Source of the DNA: Baylisascaris procyonis | Taxonomy: Eukaryota > Nematoda > Chromadorea > Rhabditida > Ascarididae | Assembly: GCA_037389465.1 (NCBI GenBank) | Contig: JAZARR010000179.1 | Location: forward strand, 3,258,501-3,322,500 | Length of the DNA: 64,000 nucleotides | Reading direction: 5' to 3' | In this document: in pieces, positions 41,232 through 53,671 of the stretch | How the letters are laid out: the number at the start of each line of letters is the position of its first letter | Position numbering within the stretch: position 1 is the stretch's first letter | Program-made: the position numbers and the translations under genes | The notes under the pieces: generated by a model | Told to the model about the DNA's origin: nothing | Database searches by the model: none | Seen by the model: only the letters and a program-made list of their open reading frames with translations

Positions 41232-44200
41232 AATATTCACATGTCTGCATCAAGTCATCGCCAATCATGCGTATCCATTGTACATATATCACATTCGTAT
41301 ATATCATCACGAGCATGAATGATTGCATTATTACTGATATTACTGCTACCATTAATGAATTATTACTGCTGAAACATTAAAAAAATCAATGACTTCGCTT
41401 GAACATCTAAAGGTAATACTCAAAATTGTTCTCAGCTGTACTATTAGGCAATCTCTATGGTTTGAAAACTCATCTTGAAATTTATTTATTTACTTATTTA
41501 ATTACAGAATAAACGCATTCGTCACTGTGATCAGCAAAGAATAGGCTTCTGAAGGTGCACTATCATTCAACTGTCATAGTTGCGAATCGTTTCCAACAAT
41601 TTTTTTGCTTAAAAAGGTGGTAGAGAGTGACAAAAACAGCTCCACATAACCGATACATACAATGCTTTGCGCTTTTAAGCTGTTGTAGCTACTATAAGCG
41701 GCTAGATGCTTTGCTCAGAGGGAACAACCTAGAAACCCGAGTCAATAATAGAAGCTTCCTAAAAAATTTAGTGAGGAAACAGCTGTCCATAATTAATAAA
41801 TGGCATTTGCATTCGATAAAATATTTCAAGTGAAATGTTTCCACTCCAGAATAAGAGCAATAATTTTTGGGGCGAAAATGCGTCAAATTTTCCAATATAT
41901 AATTGGTCGACACTGAGACTTTTTATCAAAGGGTGCATGCAGTATAGACCAATACATTTATGAATCACGAAAATATTAATATTAGAATATTTGTTCTATT
42001 TTATCCCTCTCTTCTTTATCCATCCATAAAACAATGTTACACTTTCACCATAATCTTCCTCCAATATACATTTTTACCGCTACATACAAAAAAGGAAAGT
42101 TTAATATTACTTTGAGAGTAGAAATAGGTGCTAGAAGGCGATAAATTATGCCGAAAAACCAAAAAAAGCAGCGAATGATGTTACTTACGAGCACTTAGAA
42201 ACTAAGGCACACGCGAAAACATGAAAGCGTCTATGTGCGTCTGCGCGAGCGATTGGGCAAAGAGCCTCGTTAAGGGGTGGCTACTTGGCCCCAATCCTAC
42301 ACCTCTTATCGATGAGGCCAGCTCCGCCTACATAGTGATCGACTCCCAATGGAGGAAGGTGTTCAAGTTTGTACTAAAGCAGGAATGCTGATCCTCTACG
42401 AGTGAGATCGGCGCAGAGGCAACCAACCCATTTGGGCTCGATAGTGACCATTGTTTCGTTTTCCTCCACAAGAAAGACACCCCATCTCCTCAGTGGAATA
42501 TTGATGTGAAATCTTCCAAGGGAAGGCTAGCGTCTACGTTTACTACCTATATGAAAAATTTGGCGTTAAATGTTAACATTTTTTTCTCAAAGCCATGCAT
42601 TCCAAAAAGCACGTTTCTGATACCCTTCGGATTATCGAGAATGATTGCATTCGTCAGGTTGAAGAATGCCTAAAACAAAGGCAATAAAAGATATTGTGGA
42701 TCGTGAAAGATTGGTAGTGAATGAGCGGAAGGGAAAAAGCTCGGTTAGAATGAAATATACATCTCAATCAAGGAATGATATACAGTCTTGAGATGTAGAG
42801 AACATAGGTGTAAAACCTTTCTATAGAAACCAAATTACAAATATACGCCTAGTGAATACGTATAATGTCATTTTTTGCACATGATGATTACTTTCCAGTA
42901 GAATGAATTGTATGATTATGAATGTAACCATGGTGGTCTTAAAGCACTCAAGATATGCGAATTCATTTCGCTGATATTCTTTTCTATTCATGTGCACATA
43001 GATTTAAATAAGTAATCAAGCCAACGAATGGATATTTCACAATGGTGATAAGGTGAAAGATCTCTTGATAAACGGTAATGCTGAACAGTGAATAATTGAA
43101 TACGACGTTATAATTCACTAAAAGTAATGAATGCAGGTTAAATGTTTCGGTAAAATATGAATTCTTTTACAGTCAAAGGATGCCTACCTATATCTTCTCC
43201 CTGATCTGTTGATTTGTTCCACTTTTTTGTTGCCGATGTCATAAACTCATGTCAATTTCATTGGAAGATTCATAACGATTCATATGAGCTCTAAATACAT
43301 CGAAATATCGAAATCAAATGAACCGTATCACTATTAGGGACAATGAGAAGTAATGCTGGCATAACTTTCGAAGAATTCAACTCATTGTAGCACTCATATT
43401 GACGTTAAGTTAGTGTTCACATTGGCATACTGCAAATTGCATTTGCTTTCATTCGATTAGATCGACCTTTCAATGCGTTTGCTAATGAGGCAACATTTGC
43501 AAATTGGACGTTCTCTCTGTGATTTTGCGTCCAATTGGACAAATTGGACGCATTTTGCAAAGTTAATACACTTAAATGCAATTAAAAGTAGTATTTTATA
43601 CCGAAATTAATTTTTGCCACTCTTTCATGGAAAAGAATAGAGGAGGTCTGAGAGTTGGAAGTTCAAGCTTCCCCACCTTCCTCTCCGTTATCGAAAGCAA
43701 GAAACGTCCAAGATAATCGAAAATCGCGAAGAAAACGTTAACTTTTTAAACCCGCAGTGCTGTTTTCGAAAACTTCAAGTTCGCAGTGGCTTGATTTGCT
43801 TGCTTTTCCACAAAAGTTTTCAATTCATTTAGCTGGTCTTCAATTAAATGTTTTCATCTCATTTCCCTCGTATTACTCAAAGTAACTTCGACCATACTCA
43901 TTTCTCCTTACATGACAAAAGAACCAATCAAGTCGGACTGTAATTTCTGAAGGTTATTTAATTTGCCTCAAAACTTCCGAACGCATTCACCTATAAAGTA
44001 GAATTTTCAAAACTATTATTGCACAGCACATTCTAGTTATTCATTGTAAATTGATGAATCGCTTAGCTATTATCAAAAGCTGCTCACTATATCGTTTAAT
44101 TAACATGAAAAAGAAATGTCATTGATTATTGAATCAAACAGATCGCCTCTTAAAAAATTATTTCAAATAAACAGCTTTTTTTGAGAATGCGTTTAACTAT

Positions 44201-46980
44201 CATAGAAACCCTTTATTATCGTTTATGATACACGAGGAGAAAAGTAGGTGGAAAAAATTTGAAACAATAGGCACCCCGCTAAAAACTTGATCAAATTAGC
44301 GTGGTGATAAAATAAGCTTATGTATGATTAAATCTCAACAACTATTTTTGAAGAGATTGCATAGCATTGTTTTTTAACAAGAAAATGAATGTTGTAAAAT
44401 TTGATGCCTTTGGTGAGCTGCCAACTATAAGTTATTCAGTTGAAATTCTCGGCTTTTTTTTTTGCATTCTACGGCGAGCTTTTGCGTTCGCTTATAATTT
44501 CCGCCGTAAACGAATACGATTGTGTATGTTCACTATTCAAAGTACACAACGTTTAAGGGAGCGAAACCTACTTTTTGTACTATGTACTCTAAATATGTCT
44601 TTCCAAATTCGATGAAAATTTCTTAACAATCTTACTACGTTATTTACCATCAAAGTGCTCAAATCAAATTTATCTCACATCCGTCGTAACCACAAGAAAG
44701 TTTATAATATTTATTTAGCTAAACGACATTTTGCAAAATAATCCTAGAGCACTTGTTATGAAATTTATTCAAACAGCCTTCATTGAATATATGCAAAAAT
44801 AAATGCGAGCATATAAAACTGTTGCAATATTGAGAATAAGTTTTGCATTGCATTGAAAAAAACAAAGAATAAAAATACATATGGAAATAACACGCGGATA
44901 AGAGTGAAAATAGGATTTTATATGCATCATGTATGCAAAATAAGGTGATAAATTTTTCCATAAGATTTGATTTCTTCGAATCCTTTTAGCCTATTTCAAT
45001 TAAAGAACCACTTATAGAGCAGTTTTCGATTGCCTCTTTTTCTGAATTGTTCATTTTCGATTAGTTTCTTTTGAACGAGGATGCGGAAAAAGCTTCTTTT
45101 AGCCCTCTATAATGCATTCGATGGTAAACACTCTTTTTGCTCTCAGCAGTAGCAATGTTATTGGTTTGTGCTTGCCGATCTCTAAATGCTAAAAGTGATG
45201 AGGAAATGTCAGAATTGATGAATGTCACACGATGCCTAGGTTTATAAGGGAAAACATTTTCATCTTCAATAATTTATTGAGGTTTTGACAAACTGGCACA
45301 TATTACATATACACATTGCAGGCAATAAACGCTTTTCCTGCTCATCCATAAATGGCGTATCTGTTATTACCCGTATAAGGAATAACGAAAATATGCTATC
45401 ACAGTGATACTAAAATCACTGATTAAGTCCTATTTCTATTGTCACATCCATACCCCACACTGGCTTTCAGGAGTTATTGCCTATATGATGTCAGTAGGTG
45501 ACTTGACAGAGACCATTGAGTTGTGCATGTTGGAGGCATTTAATTTCAATTTTTCGACTATTCAAAATATTACGTCTCTGCCATTTTTCAAATAGGCTCG
45601 CAAATCATCAATATATGTGTCGTGGCCGCATATATGTGTGTTTATCTGTCTGTCTGTCTGCCTTATAGTATCAGCTCAAGGATCATTCAAGTTAGGATCC
45701 TGAAATTGACTGGATATAACATTCGAGGCATCATATGTCATCTTTCACATTAACAATAAAGTTTGAGAGCGGTAGTTCGCATGTAAACATCAACTTTTCT
45801 ACCTCGTACTGTGGTTAGGTTATTAAAAAAAGGATCTTTTGATGAAGGTTTACGCGAGAGATTGAGTTAAATGAAAACATTTTTCCACGTTTTTTCCATT
45901 GCGAATTGGTCGGTCAATTTAGCAGAATGCAAAATACCTTACAATTGCCCTGGAATGTTTCTTCATTTATTTCATAAACAATGAAACAAAGCTTCTAGCT
46001 ACTTGAAGTCCATAATATGAGAAGGGGCAGTTACCTCATATATTTAGTCGAATACACCAAATTTGTTTCAAGACTGAAAAAAAGAGCCTTAGATAATCCG
46101 TAAAATTACCGCATGTTTCAGGAAGGGAGAATTCAGAGCAAAATATTTCGTAACGTCATCGATCAGGTGAACGCGCATGGACTCGTTAGCAGTTAGCCAG
46201 AAGCAATTTAATATCGTGATGAGAGATGGCCTCTTGAATTTTTTTCCACCGTACTCTAAATTTGAACTTTTACGCTCCAAAAAATTTACCCGTCGCTATC
46301 TTTCATAGCCACAAAGCTGAACTCCGTGAATCTTTTAGCGTAATTGCAGCAACCATTATTTGTGCTGTCTAATATTTTTTGCATAAAAAATATTTCTATT
46401 GACGCAATGAATCTTCCAAAATGTTTTATAATAAAAAGTTGAGGGAAAATATATATTTACATTTTTTTACTGCTGAGTATAGAGTATTCAAGGCATAGGT
46501 AATCGAACAAAGTTTATGAGAATCAATGAAGACCTAAAAGGTTCAAAGATAAACCAAATGAAGTGAGGAGAAAATATTGGATATAGAGCTAACGATAGAG
46601 TTCTTTTGACGCATTATTAATGGATTTGAAGATCTCGGCCGCTACGAATGAAAGCGTCAATTATATTAGATGCTATATTCTTTCTTCAAAATAATGCTTT
46701 TATGCCTCAAGAATTTTGAATAAAATTATTTATAGAATTCGTGCCGCAAATATCGGCAAACGAGATGAATGGAACTTTTTTTAGGGATCGCAGACGTTCC
46801 TCGAACTTTGAATGGCTATGACCGCGTCAACCGCTCAGTAAGATTGATAGGCGAGAGGAATCAATTTTCTTTCGTAAATTAATGTCAAAAATTCAAAAAT
46901 TTTAAACTACCAAAACTAATAACATCAGCTTTCTAAGACAAGGTGATGAAACGATCAAAAATTTTCCATCAGACTTACAG
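41232..46980. other. mostly non-coding
   Basis: No strongly supported gene. A less AT-rich block at 42180-42560 has broken frames and could be a decayed repeat. A hairpin with an extra arm copy lies at 43499-43552. A possible spliced small reading frame on the minus strand (43188-43242 joined to 42984-43117, phase 1, 62 residues) rests only on splice signals. Confidence 0.35.
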
Positions 46981-47180
46981 CTAAATCATTGTTTTACTAC
47001 TGTATCCTGCACGGAGATTCTCAGCGTCACTCACCACAGTTAGCGCTTTGGCAACCTGAGATAAGTGTAAATGAAGTCCACGAATCAAGTACTCTGATAG
47101 CTGAAACTTATCAGTTGGGAACCTGTGGCCACTTTTCGCAATTTCTACTCCATATCACAAAAGGGTTAACTTCCAGCTAG
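46981..47180 (+). CDS. possible terminal exon, unrecognised
   Basis: Follows a CAGACTTACAG acceptor and is open in one frame (entry phase 1) to TAG at 47178-47180, encoding about 65 residues of coding-like composition (for example SPQLALWQPEISVNEVHES, then GTCGHFSQF). No upstream partner exon with a convincing phase-1 donor was identified, and no domain is recognised. The antisense strand is also partly open. Confidence 0.25.
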
Positions 47181-49399
47181 CCATGACCATTCTGCGAGTG
47201 TTTTTCAAAGACACGTCTCCACAAACGCTTAGCTTTCTTTCTACGTACATTCTAATGTTTGCTTCACTTCCCTCTAGGCATCGGTAGTTCTCCTTAGAAC
47301 TGATTCGTTAACAGTGGACAGAGTATAAAGGATGACTGAGTTTGGTAGGAAGCATCATGTGAGTATGCCACGCCTTAGGCACAGCAGATATAGTCTATGA
47401 GCGCTTCCTGTGAGATCGTTAGACGTCGATCATAATTTGCGTTACGACAATGGGATTTGCACGCTTCGGCTTTAACGGATCTGTGAGTGTTACCAGATTC
47501 AAATTGAATTATCCTTTTGGAAATATTTCATACGATGTGAAGAAACTTGGGCAACTTCTTACAAGATCTACAAGCAGATTACCTAAGATCTGAATTCTTC
47601 AAATGCCTTTCGAGCGAGAGTACCGATCTCGTAACAGTTTTCAAGAATCCAGCATCATACATTCAGCGCAACCGTTAGAATAATACTTAAGTTTCAGTTT
47701 GTACATCTCAGGTGACTTTTGAATAAAAATAAAATACACATCATGCACCAAAAGCATTCACGTACGGGCATGGAGAAATCCTTTCTTCCCCCGTCCACTT
47801 TCCACCTCCCGCAATATTTTTTATGCGACCGTTTCCGAAAGATTTTTTTCCTTGTAGTTTTTCAACCTCGAATCCATACTCTATCACGCCATTAACGCAA
47901 GAGTCTCCATGAATTGACCGATGAATCAGGGTAGTATTTTTTATTGTTTCTACTTTCGATTCAATAATGCCGATTTTTGGAAAAAAAAATTAAATAAGTG
48001 AAGCGCAATTTACAATTGAATTTTTCTGCAATTGAAAACATTTACAACAGTCAAAAAACACAAACGTCGACTAAATAGGGCATTTATTCAACTTAAAAAA
48101 TACGTTGCATAATCAATCTTACGCAGTGACTATTCATACCTCAACGAGAAATCATCCATACTAGCAAATGAAAGAAAATTTTTTGCAACTACTTCCATAT
48201 ATAAATGCGTCTAGCCGAAGCGCAAAGCAAAAAGAAAAGCAAAACAAAACTAGGCGCTTATGTTAACTTCGTTTGCGGTAAGTCGAAAAATAAACTTTAT
48301 TATATTTAGCTTAAATAAATGTTTTAAACTGATTTCACTATTTAAGAATTGCTTTATTGATTCAGGTTTTTTGAATGTACAAAATTGCATCTTTCGTCAA
48401 ATAAAGTTTCAACTTCCGTTTCGCATTCTCATTTAGGTTGTCATCACTAAAAAAATATTTCTACGAATTGAAATCATCGTATGCAAGGCAAGTATTCTGA
48501 ATGGCACGAAACGCTGAAAATAATCAAACGCTGAAAATAATCAACATCCGATTTGAACGATAAAACAACAATGTAATAGCAAATCTTTTCAGGTCATTTT
48601 TTAACACACTTAGCCATAATGGTGTAACTAATTATCAGTAAAGAGCTTTACTGGAAAGATAGTCAATAAATTTATGTTTAGTGCACATAACCGGTGGATG
48701 ACTGTTGGCCGAGGCACCATTCCAATTGGTTGCACAAATTTAAATTTTTTTTTTTGAATTTGGTGACTATTCCCATATATTGAAATTTGATGTAATATGG
48801 AAAAGTCTAAGCTGATATAAGTCAATATTGTGGCAGCGTTATCATCAATCAATTCGACGATATCATCCCGACATGGAACTCATTTATCACCTTCAAGAGT
48901 TTTTTGTTGCGAAATATTCTTATTGTTGACTTTCATTTGATGCAGCATTGAGCATAAGCAATTAATTTTGAGCGATTTTTGTAAAAACGTGATGAAGAAC
49001 TCGTCATCATGAATGATAAGGAAACTTTTGCGAGTGCAAAACAACCAAGGAATGTTCATTTATTGCTGGCCATCAAACAAAAGTTGAAATTTTCAAGCCG
49101 GAGAGGGCAAAATAATTTGAAAGGAAAGGCGAAAGCGACAGTTAGTAAAATGGCCATATTAATATGTGAGCATTTCCGTGATTATATATATGCATGGCTG
49201 ACTTTTTAGAACGTCTTTTTTTGGAAAGATTGGGCTAAAACCCCGAGGCAGTCGGTAAATAATGAAATAAGCAGTCGCTGTGTACCGCCTCTAGGGATTT
49301 CGAATTATTCTATTTAACTGATAGAATTTGTGATCGAAACAAACCCCTCGGGACTATTTTTTGTGTGTTGCTTTAATTCTGAAGTTACCATTTTGCGTT

Positions 49400-49401
<2 letters not shown>
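47181..49401. other. no well-supported gene; candidate small spliced frames
   Basis: 48205-48277 (ATG to a strong GTAAGT donor) could join 48366-48436 after GATTCAG, giving a 47-residue basic peptide of unknown meaning. An ATG-started, lysine-rich frame at 49009-49160 ends near a GTGAGC donor. A 16-base tandem duplication (ACGCTGAAAATAATCA twice) lies near 48510-48541. All are weak. Confidence 0.3.

Positions 49402-49476
<75 letters not shown>
49402..49476. repeat. TA microsatellite
   Basis: A continuous (TA)n array of about 75 bases. Confidence 0.95.
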
Positions 49477-49482
<6 letters not shown>

Positions 49483-52430
49483 TTTGAAGTGTGAGCGTGG
49501 CGTAATATCATCGGAATCGCTCAAGTGATCGTATGCATGTGCGCTATGAATTATGCCAATAATAAAATATTGCAACGTTTAGAGGAAAGTTTACAATTAA
49601 ACGATAAAACTTCATCGTTGTGTTTAAATACGTGTAGGAAAGCAATTTGCAAATATTTGTGTTTATAGACGTTGGAAGATTCTTTCATTTTCACTTGGCG
49701 AAGTCTTTATTCATGTTCTATTCACACTGCTAAAAAAAGTTATTAATATTTCGGTGCACTCAAGGTTACTCATTTCTACTATATTCTCAACAATGTGGAC
49801 ATCGCTTTCCACAGAACGTTTGTCCGAATCGTATATGGGAGACTCGGATGAACGCTGTTATATCTTTATGCCATCCAGCACAAGAATGCTCTAAAGCTTC
49901 CGAAAATATTGACCGTTTGTTTTGTGATTCTTTACCGCTCATTTATATTTGTACTTTCATCGACGTTTCTGCTATGTGCAATGAAGTCGGCCGATTTCTA
50001 AACAGTTGACGATTACGGCTAGTGGTAAAATTTTTGCTACTGAAGCTAAAAGTGACGAATATATTGAGGACAGAAGTGAATGGAAAAACAACCATGCTAG
50101 GTTATATCGCCTCACATCACTTAGATATAATGGCAGTTATGATTTTATATTTTATCTTCCACCGAGCCTACTTTGGTAGCAGTATTACAGTAGTGAGGAA
50201 AAAGGGGATGGTGGAGCGGAAGGGGCAAGGGGTTAGAGAGGGAGAAAAAGGAGTGAGCGCAAGAAGAAGGTTCATCCAAAATAACGATTTTAGCCAAGAA
50301 ATAAGTTCACAATGCATGGCGGAAGGAATCTCTATTAATTCATGAGGTCAATTTTTAGGCACCAGTGCATTCTGGCAGTAGTATTAATGTTGACTTTTGT
50401 TCTATACGATAGAGTTGATAATGCTTTATTGCCCATCTCGGCTCACGTAAACGTCGTTCCTTTATAGGATGTCCATAAATAACGGCGGCTACACAATCCA
50501 CTAAAACTGACAGGAAATCCTACGCCTAACGATGGCCGTAGGTTGGAATTAACATCCGATCGCAAACTGCTGTTGAAGATCATCAAGCTTATTTGCAAAT
50601 TCTACTGGCCTCATATTCGAAATTACACATACAAAGAAAATCATAAGAAAGCAACTCAGTAATAATTGAAGTATGCCAAAAGATATTTTCCTAATCAACA
50701 ATAAAATTATGCTGAGTAAAACTTTTTTCAATGAAGCCATGTAAAATCTAGAATTGAAGAGAAATATTTTTCTATTCTTTTTTGTAACATTTTTTTTTCA
50801 AATTCTGGCTCTGTTTGCATTATAAATGACACAAACATCATTGATTGTTTATGAAATTTTCTCACCCTAAATCATTAAACAATTCATGCCTTAATTCAGC
50901 TGTCATCAAGAAGGCAACGTTTATTTGGAGCGAGAGTGAAAAGTACTGAAAAAAGTTGTGATTTTTGATATCTTGCTAAAGTGATGCACTGTCGATGAGG
51001 TCTCACACTCGCGATTTTTAGATTCTTATTTCATCCACCCCTCGCCCCTCCCCACCCCCTTCAATGAAGCATTCATAAGAATCAAAAAAATCATCATGTT
51101 TAACGTTGCAAACGCTCATGAGCTTGATTCGTACATTGCTGCAATAAATAATTTCTCTTTAATAAAAATTTCGCAGATTGTATGAATTAAATTCTTCTAC
51201 CCGGATAAATCAAGTAATTCCACCTGCCCCGTCAACCTGAATTCTACCTGCGCCACTTCGTATCATAGGAAATGCTTACGTCAACACAGGTGTACATTAA
51301 TGCACACCTGTAAAAATCTTTAAATTCTGGCACTGAATCGAAATAGCAAGTAAACAAAAAAAAAGTATATTTCATCATCGGTTTATTTATGTGTTTCCAG
51401 CAAATTTTTTAGGTGTGCGCTGTGTTTCCTCATGTACATGTTTGCCTATATTTGTTTGTCTTTTTATGTATTACTTCTTACTCGCCAACCAAATAGCCGT
51501 GACTATGGAATTCCATGGAGAAATTTGGATCAGGCGAAATTTGCATAAATGGCTGCCCTTTAATTCTTAGTTTCGTGCAAGCTAATCGCAATGGAGAAGA
51601 AGTCTTAACTTTGCGCTTGACTGTTTTCTTCTCAATAAGAAGTTTATGCTGTAATAATTATCTCATTTTCTATTCCTACTGCCTACTTCACTCAACAACT
51701 TAGATTCTAACCATTGTGGTCTTTGCGAATACAACCCAAAATGAACAAATCATTTTGCTTCTAGGTATTATAATCCATCCGGCGGTCATTAAAGAAAACG
51801 TCTTTCAAAGAAAACTTTGCAACGCACTTTGTCCACCCGTTAGGCTCAGTAGCAAAAGTATTGCAATATATTTGTTCATGTCATTTTCTGTCTTATCTTA
51901 ATGGATTGATAAGTTGTATTTGAAAAGTTAGTCCCCAAAGCAAAATGTGATGGTGATTAGCGATTGTTCACCTCATAGGAATCTTGCAAAAACTAAGCAC
52001 CTCTTATAGGTAAAGATTTACAATCTTCTTTCGTATGAAATTCAGAATTACAACGGAGAGTAAATTATATTATTGATGCATATAATATAATTTCATAGAA
52101 ACTTCATGAGAAACACATAAATGGATAATGCCCTGTCGATCAGTAACCTGATCTTTGACGCAAAATTTATTGAACAATGTTTAGTATTTTAATACTTACT
52201 TGGTTTAAATGCAGCTGAGTACATGAAATTGTGATGCACTTTCCGAATCGTCAGTGGAAAGTTGCTATCTCTTCTATACTAATCCGCTGTCATATGCAAA
52301 TTTCGTTCCACAGTGAAACGTGAATAAATTCAATCTGCTGAAAAAAAATGAAGTGCTATGTTGTACGTAATCGATCCTCTCAATTGATCATGTATGTAGA
52401 GAAGTATCAAATTTCGAGTAGATGTTGTTT
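49477..52430. other. no supported gene
   Basis: Contains a purine-rich, G-run tract near 50195-50250 and a C-rich tract near 51038-51060. Open frames at 50022-50345 and 51515-51901 lack splice or domain support. Confidence 0.35.
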
Positions 52431-52439
52431 TGTAAGTAG

Positions 52440-52930
52440 GCAGTTGGCTATAGATCAAGCGACAATAAGGGGCCATGAAAGGTAGGTCAAAGAAGGTCAA
52501 GAGCACACATGCAGATCAAACGACTGCCTAGGATGTGTCGTGAGGCTAGTCTGAGGCTGATTCGGGAGGATATAAAGGGGGTTGATATGCTCATGTATTC
52601 ATTCCTGTTGCAAGACTGTTCTTAAAGCCGAGTGGGCCCACGGGTGGCCGTTGGAATGCGCGAGGTGAGCAGCGGTTGTGTGGAGTTCGATTGCGGGATC
52701 GTGCTGGCGATCCAAGCTACCCTAGTGCCCTTCATGTTTGTCACTCTACTATATAAGCATGATAAACTGTTCTCCCCTTATACTTGTGCTGTCTCTCAAT
52801 TTACCCGATCGTAGTTGGGCAGGGGGTGCAGGTCGTCAAGGTGATTTGGACGACTAGACGAGCCAAGGGGAGCTGACCCTTCCGATTTTGCACAGTTGTA
52901 ACCAGTGAAAAAGAGTAAAGACCGCACAAG
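52440..52930 (+). mobile_element. GC-richer island, possible retroelement LTR or promoter remnant
   Basis: About 490 bases are clearly less AT-rich than the surroundings. They contain a TATAAAGGGGG box at about 52571-52581, followed by GC-rich sequence (CCCACGGGTGGCCGTTGG) and a short open frame (52632-52814). This is compatible with a solo LTR or a promoter/CpG-like island. I could not find terminal repeats, a primer-binding site or target-site duplications, so the call is tentative. Confidence 0.22.
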
Positions 52931-53671
52931 AATCATGGATGAGTTATTGCTGACGAAAAAAGGCGAACAACAAGCGTGACAAATGAAGCAAATATTTGTG
53001 CACTTTGTTATATTTACCTCGAGAAAAATCGAAATAACCAGGTGATTCTGGTAATTGAAACTATTAAAGTAAAATTACTATGAAATATTTGATAGCATTC
53101 TTCGTTTGTTGCCAAGTTATCTGAACCACCTCGGCTGTCAGAATAGAGTCCCTTATCTATCGCATGCAGCTGGCACTAACCGTGCAGATATATGGCACTG
53201 CACTGATCTCTGGTCATCCTTTCTGATATAAACGTGCATGTATATGCCTTACCTCTTGGTTTCTACGATAGGCAAACCGAGAATGATTTGCTCACGATTT
53301 TATTCGAAAAATTTTGAAGTAGCCCTATACTTCTTGAGAAAAAAAGCATCAAATTTGGAAGTTTTTCATTCCAGTAATTGAATACCACATAAAATTTAAG
53401 TTTAATTCTGTACTTACTAAAATTTATATTTATATTTCACTTTTACATTCAAATTCACTATAACTAAAAGAAATTTTAATTTCGTTGCTACCACATATGC
53501 AGTTTGATCAAACTTATTTGGCCACTTTCATTACAAGACTTCTTGTAGAACAAGTAAAAGTGATAAATAATAAAAAATTGTGTCACGGCAATGTGCAAAT
53601 AACCCTTACCTATCATAATTAAATGCTTGCATTGCGGATCGCTCCTACACAATATACTAACGCACGGTGAT

